DNA from: an uncultured Eubacteriales bacterium
GTDB taxonomy: Bacteria > Bacillota > Clostridia > Oscillospirales > Acutalibacteraceae
Length of the DNA: 42,606 nt
Direction: 5' to 3'
Assembly (NCBI GenBank): GCA_900316495.1
Contig: ONDC01000041.1
Location: 1-42,606 of the forward strand
Position 1 is the first letter of the stretch, and each line of letters opens with the position of its first letter. A program made the translations under genes and the position numbers. This document shows positions 24,975 through 33,857 of this stretch, piece after piece. The notes below the pieces were generated by a model. It had not been told where the DNA came from and searched no databases. It saw only the letters and a list, made by a program, of their open reading frames with translations.

Positions 24975-27272
24975 ATGAGCAATGAAACAAACATTTCATC
25001 GGGAGGAAATCTGGCACAGCATCTTTTTTACGAGGGTAAAAACGTGCGCGCTTATGAATATCTCGGTGCACACCGTCAGAGCGACGGTTCGGTCGTATTC
25101 CGCACATGGGCGCCCAATGCCAAGTCCATCTCTGTCGTCGGCGATTTCAACGACTGGAATCCCCAGGCGAATTACATGTACAAGTGCAACAGCGGCGGCG
25201 TGTGGGAATGTGAAATTCAGGGAGTAGGCGATTTCTGCGTCTACAAGTACTGCGTCGAATCCAATTGGAACACCATGACCCAGAAGAGTGACCCCTACGG
25301 CTATCATTTCGAGACGCGTCCCTCCAACGCGACCCGCTTCTATGACATAGAGGGTTACGAGTGGAACGATCAGGAATGGCAGGCCAAGCAGTCGCCCGAC
25401 AAGCTCGACAAGCCGATGAACATCTATGAGATGCACGCCGGCTCTTGGAGAACCTATCCCGACGGCAATCCCTTCGGCTATGTCAAGCTGGCGGAGGAAC
25501 TGGTTCCCTATCTCAAAGAGATGAACTACACACATGTGGAGCTTATGCCTATGACAGAGTATCCCTATGACGGTTCATGGGGCTATCAGGTCTGCGGCTA
25601 CTATGCGCCTACCTCGCGTTACGGCGAGCCGAAGGACTTCATGAAGTTCGTCGACATACTCCATCAGAACGGCATCGGCGTTATCATGGACTGGGTTCCC
25701 GCCCATTTCCCGAAGGACGCCCACGGTCTCTACCGCTTTGACGGCACGCCGACCTATGAGTATTCCGACTGGCGCAAGGGCGAGCATAAGGAATGGGGGA
25801 CCTGCGTATTCGATTTCGGCCGCAACGAGGTCCGCTCCTTCCTCATCTCCAACGCGCTGTTCTGGCTCGACAAGTATCACATCGACGGTCTGCGCGTGGA
25901 CGCTGTCGCCTCGATGCTCTACCTTGACTACAACCGCAGCAACGGCGAATGGATGCCCAATATCTACGGCGGTCACGAGAACCTTGAAGCCGTTGAGTTC
26001 CTCAAGATGCTCAATACCGCTGTCAATAAGTATTATCCCAACGCCATGATGATCGCCGAGGAATCCACCGCGTGGCCGCAGGTGACAGGCAAGCCGGAGG
26101 ACGGCGGTCTGGGCTTCACCTTCAAGTGGAACATGGGCTGGATGAACGATTCCATCAGATACTTCTCGATGGATCCTATCTACCGCTCTTACGATCACAA
26201 CCTGCTGACCTTCTCGCTGATGTATGCCTTCTCCGAGCATTTCGTTCTTGCGCTGTCCCACGATGAAGTGGTTTACGGCAAGGCCTCCATGCTTCAGAAG
26301 ATGCCGGGCGATTATTGGCAGAAGTTCGCCGGACTGAGAGCTTTCCAGACCTATGTCATGGCTCACCCCGGCAAGAAGCTGAACTTCATGGGATCTGAGA
26401 TCGGTCAGTTTGATGAGTGGAACTATCAGAAGCAGCTTGATTGGAACCTGCTTGAATATCCCATGCACGCCAAGCTCAAGGAATTCAACAAACAGCTCAA
26501 TAAATTCTATCTCGATCATCCCGAGCTCTGGGAAGTTGACGATTCATGGCACGGCTTCCAGTGGATCTCGCTGGACGACTATCAGCAGAGCGTTATCAGC
26601 TTCCGCAGAATCGACAAGCTCGGCAACGAGCTGATTGCCATCTGCAACTTCTGCCCGATGAGGCGTGAGGGCTATCGCATTGGCGTTCCTGTACACGGCA
26701 GATACACCCAGATCTTCTCCTCCGACGCGGCTGAATTCGGCGGCACCGGCGAGAACAACGGCACCGTTGCCAGCAGCGAGGACTTCCCGATGCACGATCA
26801 GGAGCAGTCGATCGCAGTCAACCTGCCTTCGCTCTCCGTACAGTTCTATCAGCTTTCCGCCAGACTTCCCAAGAGACCCAAGCCGGTTGTCGAGGAGGAA
26901 GAGGAAGCAGCCGCCGAGACTGCGGAGGTAACAGAGGAAGCGCCCGTTGAGGCACCCGCTGAGACAGCCGAAGCACCTGTCACGGAAGCACCTGCCGCTG
27001 AGGAAGAAAAAACCGCTCCCAAGAAGCGTGCCACCAAGGCCAAGAAGGCAGAGGGCGAGGAAGCGGCTGAGAAGCCCGCTCCCAAGAAGCGCACCACCAA
27101 GGCCAAGAAGGCAGAGGGCGAGGAAGCGGCCGAGAAGCCCGCTCCCAAGAAGCGCACCACCAAGGCCGGCCAAAAAGGCAGAGGGCGAGGAAGCGGCCGA
27201 GAAGCCCGCTCCCAAGAAGCGCGCCACCAAGGCCAAGAAGGCGGAGGAACCCGCTCCCGAGGCACCCGCTGA
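24975..27272 (+). CDS. glgB: 1,4-alpha-glucan branching enzyme with frameshifted Lys/Ala/Pro tail
   Basis: Creates alpha-1,6 branches in glycogen. A CBM48 domain (about 25-125; VVGDFNDWNP) precedes the GH13 catalytic domain. Catalytic elements are D309 in GLRVDAVASM, the AEEST Glu and LSHDEVVYG. The enzyme body ends near residue 635. An unusual tail follows: acidic first (VVEEEEEAAAE), then 21-residue repeats built on KKRTTKAKKAEGEEAAEKPAP, resembling histone-H1-like tails. In the third repeat GGCC is duplicated (about 27164-27171), shifting the frame, so the present reading ends in a scrambled Gly/Arg-rich stretch at 27272. Without the insertion it would continue the repeat and end PEVPAAE at 27327, giving 782 instead of 765 residues. 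TTTTAGGAG precedes the ATG. Confidence 0.95.
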   Translation: MSNETNISSGGNLAQHLFYEGKNVRAYEYLGAHRQSDGSVVFRTWAPNAKSISVVGDFNDWNPQANYMYKCNSGGVWECEIQGVGDFCVYKYCVESNWNTMTQKSDPYGYHFETRPSNATRFYDIEGYEWNDQEWQAKQSPDKLDKPMNIYEMHAGSWRTYPDGNPFGYVKLAEELVPYLKEMNYTHVELMPMTEYPYDGSWGYQVCGYYAPTSRYGEPKDFMKFVDILHQNGIGVIMDWVPAHFPKDAHGLYRFDGTPTYEYSDWRKGEHKEWGTCVFDFGRNEVRSFLISNALFWLDKYHIDGLRVDAVASMLYLDYNRSNGEWMPNIYGGHENLEAVEFLKMLNTAVNKYYPNAMMIAEESTAWPQVTGKPEDGGLGFTFKWNMGWMNDSIRYFSMDPIYRSYDHNLLTFSLMYAFSEHFVLALSHDEVVYGKASMLQKMPGDYWQKFAGLRAFQTYVMAHPGKKLNFMGSEIGQFDEWNYQKQLDWNLLEYPMHAKLKEFNKQLNKFYLDHPELWEVDDSWHGFQWISLDDYQQSVISFRRIDKLGNELIAICNFCPMRREGYRIGVPVHGRYTQIFSSDAAEFGGTGENNGTVASSEDFPMHDQEQSIAVNLPSLSVQFYQLSARLPKRPKPVVEEEEEAAAETAEVTEEAPVEAPAETAEAPVTEAPAAEEEKTAPKKRATKAKKAEGEEAAEKPAPKKRTTKAKKAEGEEAAEKPAPKKRTTKAGQKGRGRGSGREARSQEARHQGQEGGGTRSRGTR
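27021..27262 (+). repeat. 63-bp tandem repeats in the glgB tail
   Basis: Units start at 27021, 27084, 27147 and 27214. The spacing is 63, 63 and then 67, so the third unit is 4 bp too long owing to GGCC written twice. The fourth unit degenerates into a PEAPAEPA-coding stretch. Confidence 0.93.
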
Positions 27273-27407
27273 ACCTGCGCCCGAGGCACCCGCTGAGCCT
27301 GTTCCCGAGGTTCCCGCTGCCGAGTAAACAATTTCGCATGGCATGCATGGATATTCCGGACGGAAGCAACGTCTGAGATGTGCGTGAGACGGCCTACAAA
27401 TGAAGTA

Positions 27408-27453
27408 ACAGCCCACGCAGGGCGGCGTTAAGAACGGCGCCCTGCGTGGCTGT
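27408..27453 (+). other. Strong intercistronic hairpin between glgB and glgC
   Basis: ACAGCC-C-ACGCAGGGC pairs with GCCCTGCGTGGCTGT: 15 bp with one bulged C and a 15-nt loop. There is no T run after it. It lies 50 nt before glgC, in the 231-nt gap, and could be an mRNA-stability element or partial terminator that sets glgB versus glgCDA levels. Confidence 0.75.
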
Positions 27454-27503
27454 AGTGTGAATAATGAAAACCTACAAGCTATACGCAAGGAGGAATAACA
27501 AAC

Positions 27504-28720
<1,217 letters not shown>

Positions 28721-28721
<1 letters not shown>

Positions 28722-29836
28722 TGAGAGGAAATAACGTTGTAGGTATCATCTTTTCCAATATGCATGACGACACCATGCAGCAGGTCACCAATATCAGAAC
28801 CTTCGGCTCCGTGCCGTTCGGCGGCAGGTACCGCACCATCGACTTCCCGCTTTCCAATATGGTCAATTCGGGCGTAAATAAGGTGGGCGTTATCACCAAG
28901 AGCAATTACCAGTCGCTCATGGATCACCTCGGCTCCGGCAAGGCATGGGATCTTTCCAGAAAAAGAGAGGGTCTGTTCATTTTGCCCCCGTTCGGCAACG
29001 GCAATCAGATGTACAACAACCGCATCGAGGCTCTTGACGGCATTTCCAGCTTCCTGAGAAACTGCAATGAGGAATTCGTCATTCTGGCTGACTGCGACAT
29101 GATCTGCAATCTCGATTTCAAAAAGGTGCTGGACGCGCATCTTGACACCAACGCGGACATCACCATCGTCTATAAGAATACCGAAATGCCTACCGATCTC
29201 AGCGAGCCGGTCGTGCTGGAGCTGAACGGTCAGGACAAGGTCACCGATATGCTTGTCGGCGTGAAGAAGGGCGAGAAGGTCAGCTGGAGCATGGGGATCT
29301 ATGTCATGAGAAAGGCATTCCTCCAGAAGACAATTGCTGAAGCGGTCAGCAGAAACCGCAGCAACTTCATCCGCGACATTATCCAGAGAGGCGTGCTGGA
29401 GAACAAGATCTACGGCTACCGTTTCGAGGGCTATGTCGGTACGCTCGATTCCATGCAGTCTTACTTCAGGGTCAATATGGATCTCATGAAATGGGACGTT
29501 CTGAGAGATCTCTTCAATCCCATGCGTCCGATCTACACCAAGGAAAGAGACGAAATGCCCACCAGATACGGTCTCGGCTCCGTGGTATCCAATTCCCTTG
29601 TGGCTGACGGCTGCGTCATCGAGGGCGAGGTCGAAAACTGCGTGCTCTTCCGCGGCGTTCATGTAGGCAAAGGCTCCAAGCTCACCAACTGCATTATCAT
29701 GCAGGACACCGTGATTGGCGACAATACCGTGCTGGATTACCTTATCAGCGATAAGGACGTCACCTTCAGCGACGGCAAGTCCATGATCGGCACCGAGTCA
29801 TATCCCATATACGTTTCCAAGGGCAGCGTGGTCTGA
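28721..29836 (+). CDS. glgD: GlgD, paralogous subunit of ADP-glucose pyrophosphorylase
   Basis: A 371-residue GlgC paralog typical of Firmicutes. It keeps the fold signatures VPFGGRYRTIDFPLSNMVNSG and EGYVGTLDSMQSYF. The nucleotide loop is replaced by IIFSNMHDD, lacking the GGxGxR of active subunits, in line with a regulatory or activating role in GlgC/GlgD complexes. It overlaps glgC by one base and lies 31 nt before glgA. In Bacillus-type enzymes GlgD raises activity of GlgC without needing its own catalysis; the same is inferred here. Confidence 0.96.
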
Positions 29837-29867
29837 GAAAAGATCTCGATAAGGACGGTTTTATGAT

Positions 29868-31298
29868 ATGAGAGTTTTGTATGTAACAAGCGAGGCTATG
29901 CCCTTTGCTTACTCCGGCGGATTGGCCGAGGTCGCGGGCTGTCTCCCATACGCGCTGCGTCAGAGACTCGTGACCTGCCGTGTGGTAATGCCTCTCTACG
30001 AAGGAATTCCGCAGGAGCTGAAGGACAGCATGAAGTTCATTGTCAGCCTGTCGGTTCCCGTGGCGTGGAGAAGGCAGTACTGCGGCGTTTTCGAGGCGAG
30101 ATACAGAGGCGTAGACTATTATTTTATCGACAATCAGTACTACTTCAAGCGCAAGGGCTATTACGGACACTATGACGACGCGGAGAGATTTGCCTTCTTT
30201 TCACGCGCAGTGCTGGAAATGCTTCCCTATGTCGATTACAAGCCCGACATTATCCACGCCAACGACTGGCAGACGGCGCTCGTGCCGGTGTATTATCATC
30301 TTTTCTACTCCAAGAACGAGTGGTTCTACGGCACCCGCACGGTCTTCACCATTCACAACATCCAGTACCAGGGCAAGTACGGCATGGAACTGGTGGAGGA
30401 GGTTCTCGGCATTCCAGAGGAGGACAAGGGACTTGTGGAATTCGACGGCAGCATCAACCTGCTCAAGGGCGCCATTGAAACGGCGAACATCGTCACCACA
30501 AGCAGCCAGACCTACGCCGAGGAGCTGCGCGACCCGTGGTTCTCGTTCGGTCTGGATTCCATCATCCGCGATCGCTGGTCGAAGATCAGAGGCATTCTCA
30601 ACGGTCTCGATACGGCCTCTTACAACCCCGAGACCGATATGATGACCTACGCCCAATACAGCGATGATTCCTTCATTGCGGGCAAGGCGGTCAATAAGCG
30701 CGAGCTTCAGCGTCGGCTGTTCCTTCCCGAGCGCAAGGATGTTCCGATGATCGGCATGGTCAGCAGTATGATCACGCCGAAGGGCATGGATATTCTGCGC
30801 GACGTCTTAGAGGAACTGCTTCAGTATGCCGATGTGCAGTTTGTCATTCTCGGCTCCGGTGACTGGGAATACGAGGAATATTTCAGACAGATGCAGGAGA
30901 AGTACCGCGACAAGTTTGTCGCCTGCTTCGGCTTCATTCCCGAGCTGGCGCGTAAAATCTACGCGGCGAGCGACATGTTCCTCATGCCCTCCAAGCTGGC
31001 TCCCGGTTCGACGGCTCAGATGGTCGCCCTGCGCTACGGCAGCATTCCGATCGTGCGCGAAACCGGCGCGCTGCGCGACAGCGTTTCGGACAGCGCCGAC
31101 GGCTATGGCAACGGCTTTGTGTTCCAGGCGTACAACGGCAGGGAAATGCTCAACGCCATCTATCGTGCGCTCGGCGGTTATTCACACCGCGAGGGCTGGT
31201 GGATTCTGGTCAGACGCGCGATGAACTGCGACAACAGCTGGAAGAAGAGAGCCAAGCAGTACCACAATCTTTACAAGGAACTGATAAACGAGGAATAA
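29868..31298 (+). CDS. glgA: Divergent GlgA-family (GT5) glycogen synthase homolog, possibly a pseudoenzyme
   Basis: A 476-residue GT-B fold protein in the glycogen operon, clearly GlgA-like along its whole length (SEAMPFAYSGGLAEVAGCLP, HANDWQTALVP, TIHNIQYQGKYG, NGLD...YNPETD, ALRYGSIPIVRETGALRDSVSD). Three functional residues of characterised bacterial GlgA are changed. Tyr15 stands for Lys15 of the KTGGL motif; Ser300 stands for Arg300 in VSRLxxxKG, with Lys305 retained; Ala378 stands for the key Glu of FEPCGL, here LAPGS. ADP-glucose transfer may be lost or much altered. It may be a regulatory partner, as GlgD is to GlgC, or use another donor. It is the last gene of the operon and is followed by a strong terminator. 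Confidence 0.9.
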   Translation: MRVLYVTSEAMPFAYSGGLAEVAGCLPYALRQRLVTCRVVMPLYEGIPQELKDSMKFIVSLSVPVAWRRQYCGVFEARYRGVDYYFIDNQYYFKRKGYYGHYDDAERFAFFSRAVLEMLPYVDYKPDIIHANDWQTALVPVYYHLFYSKNEWFYGTRTVFTIHNIQYQGKYGMELVEEVLGIPEEDKGLVEFDGSINLLKGAIETANIVTTSSQTYAEELRDPWFSFGLDSIIRDRWSKIRGILNGLDTASYNPETDMMTYAQYSDDSFIAGKAVNKRELQRRLFLPERKDVPMIGMVSSMITPKGMDILRDVLEELLQYADVQFVILGSGDWEYEEYFRQMQEKYRDKFVACFGFIPELARKIYAASDMFLMPSKLAPGSTAQMVALRYGSIPIVRETGALRDSVSDSADGYGNGFVFQAYNGREMLNAIYRALGGYSHREGWWILVRRAMNCDNSWKKRAKQYHNLYKELINEE

Positions 31299-31325
31299 CT
31301 TCTCCGATTCAGTTGCATGATTTTT

Positions 31326-31372
31326 GCCGTGCGGGTATCCGGTCAAACAACGGAGTCCGCACGGCTTTTTTT
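31326..31372 (+). terminator. Terminator of the glycogen operon
   Basis: A 9-bp perfect stem (GCCGTGCGG / CCGCACGGC) with seven T, 27 nt after the glgA stop. Confidence 0.92.
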
Positions 31373-31404
31373 GCAAGACATATTAAATGAAAGGAGTGTC
31401 TGAA

Positions 31405-31698
31405 ATGAGCTGCTTTTTTATGATTGACGTTTACATCGACGGAGAACGCGGGAGGGGGATGTACGACAGCTATATCCGGAAGGTCAGACCCATCGTCGAG
31501 CGCTTCGGAGGAAGGTATCTTGTCCGGACGGAGAACGTTTGTTCCTTAAGCCCGTCAAGAAATCCGCAGCGAATCATTCTGATCGAGTTTCCGGATCGCG
31601 AATCTCTGAACGCCTGTTTTTCATCGGAGGAATACAGGGCGATAGCGGGGGAGAGGGAGAGCAGCGTCGATGCCCGCGCCGTCATTGCGGAGGAATAA
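31405..31698 (+). CDS. DUF1330 family protein
   Basis: A 97-residue single-domain protein of the dimeric alpha/beta-barrel superfamily. Family marks are YIRKVRPIVERFGGRYLVRT near the start, IILIEFPDRESLNACFSSEEY in the middle and a final R-E-S-S-V-D-A-R-A-V. Such proteins are small cytosolic dimers of unknown reaction. ATG 31405 has AAAGGAG 9 nt upstream; the in-frame ATG 31387 precedes that site and is rejected. It stands alone between the glycogen operon terminator and an opposing gene. Confidence 0.88.
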   Translation: MSCFFMIDVYIDGERGRGMYDSYIRKVRPIVERFGGRYLVRTENVCSLSPSRNPQRIILIEFPDRESLNACFSSEEYRAIAGERESSVDARAVIAEE

Positions 31699-31703
31699 AA
31701 AGA

Positions 31704-31744
31704 AAAGCAGACCCGGATCCGAAACGGCGGGTCTGCTTATTTTG
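31704..31744 (-). terminator. Terminator shared by DUF1330 gene and Rpn gene (repeat copy A)
   Basis: An 11-bp perfect stem AAGCAGACCCG / CGGGTCTGCTT. On the minus strand it is followed by TTTTCTTTTT, so it terminates the Rpn gene; on the plus strand by ATTTTG, a weaker end for DUF1330. The same 36 bases occur again at 32895-32930 with one change. Confidence 0.85.
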
Positions 31745-31782
31745 TAGTAGCCACTCATCATCGGGACAGCTTCCCGGACTTG

Positions 31783-32793
31783 TTACGCGTTGGCGAGAGC
31801 CTTCTGCATATACATTTCCGCCTCGTCGTGGGTGAGAGAAAACTTGCTGATGATTTTGGCAATGGTTTCATTTTGATCCAGTCCGAAATCGCGGTAGATA
31901 CCGATTGCGCCCAGAATCTTGCCCTGCTCGATGCCCTGCTCAATGCCTTGCTCAATGCCTTGCTCAATGCCTTGCTCAATGCCCCTTATGGTGGCTTCCT
32001 TCCTCATTTCTTCTATAGCACGACACATATTGATTCGCTCCTCTCCTTCGTGGTAGTGTAACCGGGAACCGGTGACAGTGTTGATCATATTGGCGGTTTG
32101 TCTTGATACATTAGTAAAGTCATCATCTTCGTGAATAATTCTGTCTAAATTTTGTCTGTCGTTGCAGTATTTGACATATTTCAGCGCCACTCTCAACTCA
32201 GTGTGGAATTTTGTAAATTCTTCATCTTCAATTTCAGCGGGAACAATCAAATGAAGGTGATAGTTGTCTACATATCTCAGCACATCGTCATTGGCGGACA
32301 GCATGCTGTGAAGATCTCTCGGAGCAGTCCATTTGTCGTCGTTAAAATACAATGTCAGTGTAATAACCGGAATCAGTCTGTCACTGCAGTAGAATCCGGA
32401 CAGGTATTCGGCGCCGGAAGGCGCATGCCGTTCGTTGCTCCGATGGCGCTTTGAAGCGCTGTCAACCTGTGCGACATACTGCATTGCGTCATACAGCATA
32501 TTCCTGACGGGCATGGCATAGTGAATCTGAGACTGATTTTCAATACCAAGAATCAGGTAGGCCGTATTGCCGTCCTCCATGGCGGTGACCAACTTCAGAA
32601 CGTCTCTGTATTTCTGAACGGGAATCGACTGCTTTCCATCCGCAAAGGGGAGGACAATGGAGGCAGTGTCGATCGGCTTTAATTGTCGTGGGTCGATAAC
32701 TTCTCTTCCGTTATACATCAGAAAATTAAACGCGTCGGCAAAAAACGCGCTGTCCTGCATAAATTCCTTTGTAACAGTGTCTTTATCCGACAT
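31783..32793 (-). CDS. Rpn-family recombination-promoting nuclease / PD-(D/E)XK transposase-like protein
   Basis: A 336-residue protein of the Rpn/YhgA-like group. Features are the N-terminal segment FMQDSAFFADAFNFLMYNG, the mid-region strand pair PVITLTLYFNDDKW and the C-terminal GIEQ repeats followed by a short helical end (EAEMYMQKALA). Rpn proteins are RecA-independent nucleases or transposase-derived proteins common in gut Clostridia. The PD-(D/E)XK catalytic core probably lies around LIPVITLTLYF and the preceding acidic residues, but I cannot place every ligand. ATG 32793 has AGAGGGGGA upstream and a perfect promoter. It is flanked by two copies of one terminator sequence, suggesting arrival as a unit. 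Confidence 0.85.
   Translation of the reverse strand: MSDKDTVTKEFMQDSAFFADAFNFLMYNGREVIDPRQLKPIDTASIVLPFADGKQSIPVQKYRDVLKLVTAMEDGNTAYLILGIENQSQIHYAMPVRNMLYDAMQYVAQVDSASKRHRSNERHAPSGAEYLSGFYCSDRLIPVITLTLYFNDDKWTAPRDLHSMLSANDDVLRYVDNYHLHLIVPAEIEDEEFTKFHTELRVALKYVKYCNDRQNLDRIIHEDDDFTNVSRQTANMINTVTGSRLHYHEGEERINMCRAIEEMRKEATIRGIEQGIEQGIEQGIEQGIEQGKILGAIGIYRDFGLDQNETIAKIISKFSLTHDEAEMYMQKALANA
31921..31983 (-). repeat. 12-bp tandem repeat encoding Gly-Ile-Glu-Gln
   Basis: Five units of the complement of GCCTTGCTCAAT, encoding five consecutive GIEQ tetrapeptides near the C-terminus of the Rpn-family protein. Length change by slippage would stay in frame. Confidence 0.93.
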
Positions 32794-32814
32794 GACGCTT
32801 CCCCCTCTATTATT

Positions 32815-32843
32815 ATTATATCTCCGTTTTTTGTGGCTGTCAA
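32815..32843 (-). promoter_or_regulatory. Consensus promoter of the Rpn-family gene
   Basis: Leftward TTGACA (32843-32838), 17 nt, TATAAT (32820-32815). Both hexamers are perfect, and the start codon follows 22 nt after the -10 box. Confidence 0.9.
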
Positions 32844-32894
32844 GTAAAATGAAGGAAACTCGGCCACGTTTCAAACAGTTTCAAACAGAAAACA

Positions 32895-32930
32895 AAAAGC
32901 AGACCCGGATCCGAAACGGCGGGGCTGCTT
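32895..32930 (-). terminator. Terminator of the XRE regulator gene (repeat copy B)
   Basis: It matches 31703-31738 except for one base (G for T), which makes one mismatch in the stem. It starts right at the stop codon of the XRE gene and is followed on the minus strand by TTTTTG. Confidence 0.8.
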
Positions 32931-33631
32931 TATTGTTTATCCTTGTTAAAATCCATGGCGTTTTCGGCGTTCCGGATGAGATTCATCAGGGAGGAGGCAA
33001 AGAGCTGGTAATCGGAATTGATGCTGTCGAAGGACATGGCGAGCGGTTCGACGTCGGTGAGCGGCTTCATGCCGTCAATTTCCTTTCCCGCGGCAAGGCA
33101 GCGGATGCGGGATTCAAGAAGGCTCATGGACGCGTCGGAAAAGCCCTGGAAGGATCCTTCGGAAACTGAGAAGAAGCTGGATGAATTCTGGGAATTGGCA
33201 GCGTAGAGAATGCGGAAGATTTTGTAAACCGCAACCATCTGGTAAACGGAAATCTGATTCGTCAAGTCGTTGTTGTTCAGCTTTTGCAGCAGGTCAAAAA
33301 TGATATTCAGCGAATTGGCGATCAGCTTTTTGTTGAGGATCGGAAGAGTGGAGCCTTTGAGAACGTTGTCGTCGGTCTCGTCCGGCTCGGGAATGTCGTT
33401 GACCGTGAGCTTTGCACCGCTGCGTTCGGAGGTTCTTCCCAGCAGGTAATCGGTGGAAACGCCGTAGTAATCGGCAATCCGGATGAGGAAATCCAATCCG
33501 CATTCCCTCGCGCCGCGTTCGTAGTGCGAGAGAAGCGCCTGTGAAATGTTCAGGTCGTGCGCCGCGTCCTTCTGGGTTATTTTGCGCTCGGTGCGGAGCA
33601 GCGTTATAATGCGCGGAAAGCTGTCATTCAC
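32930..33631 (-). CDS. XRE-family transcriptional regulator
   Basis: A 233-residue DNA-binding protein. The N-terminal helix-turn-helix (about 6-62) reads ITLLRTERKITQKDAAHDL, then ISQALLSHYERGARECGLDFLIRIADYYGVSTDYLLG, a standard Cro/CI-type domain. The remaining 165 residues are alpha-helical and of no family I recognise; they may sense a ligand or mediate dimerisation. AGGTGA precedes ATG 33631 by 10 nt. Its targets are unknown. Candidates include itself, the adjacent Rpn gene and the divergent histidine-phosphatase gene. Confidence 0.92.
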   Translation of the reverse strand: MNDSFPRIITLLRTERKITQKDAAHDLNISQALLSHYERGARECGLDFLIRIADYYGVSTDYLLGRTSERSGAKLTVNDIPEPDETDDNVLKGSTLPILNKKLIANSLNIIFDLLQKLNNNDLTNQISVYQMVAVYKIFRILYAANSQNSSSFFSVSEGSFQGFSDASMSLLESRIRCLAAGKEIDGMKPLTDVEPLAMSFDSINSDYQLFASSLMNLIRNAENAMDFNKDKQ

Positions 33632-33671
33632 TGAAAATCACCTCGGTTTGCTGAAATACTCTCATAAGGGT

Positions 33672-33704
33672 AAGGAAACGCTGAATTTTCTTTTTCAGCG
33701 TTTT
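33672..33704. other. Hairpin between divergent genes
   Basis: AAACGCTGAA and TTCAGCGTTT form a nearly perfect stem. On the minus strand it would lie in the 5' leader of the XRE gene; on the plus strand it lies upstream of the phosphatase promoter. It could be an attenuator or an operator-like palindrome. Confidence 0.5.
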
Positions 33705-33716
33705 CTAAATTTATAC

Positions 33717-33745
33717 TTGATTCTATTCAATATTATCGTTATAAT
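33717..33745 (+). promoter_or_regulatory. Promoter of the histidine-phosphatase gene
   Basis: TTGATT (33717-33722), 17 nt, TATAAT (33740-33745), about 112 nt before the start codon. A seven-codon reading (ATG 33754, MEKDGFS) lies in the leader. Confidence 0.7.
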
Positions 33746-33857
33746 AGAAGGGATGGAAAAAGATGGTTTTTCTTAATCCGAATAACACTAATAATAGCAT
33801 AAACCGCGCGCTTTTTCAAGAGTTAATTATGACAATTTGCCAATCGGAGGCAGCTTT

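Noticed and set aside
24775-24978. Plus-strand open frame ending in ATGA at the glgB start
   Set aside because: It runs through the glgB promoter and has no ribosome site; the overlap is coincidental.
31921-31983. Regular short repeats considered as a CRISPR array
   Set aside because: The 12-bp units have no spacers and encode an in-frame GIEQ peptide within a protein gene.
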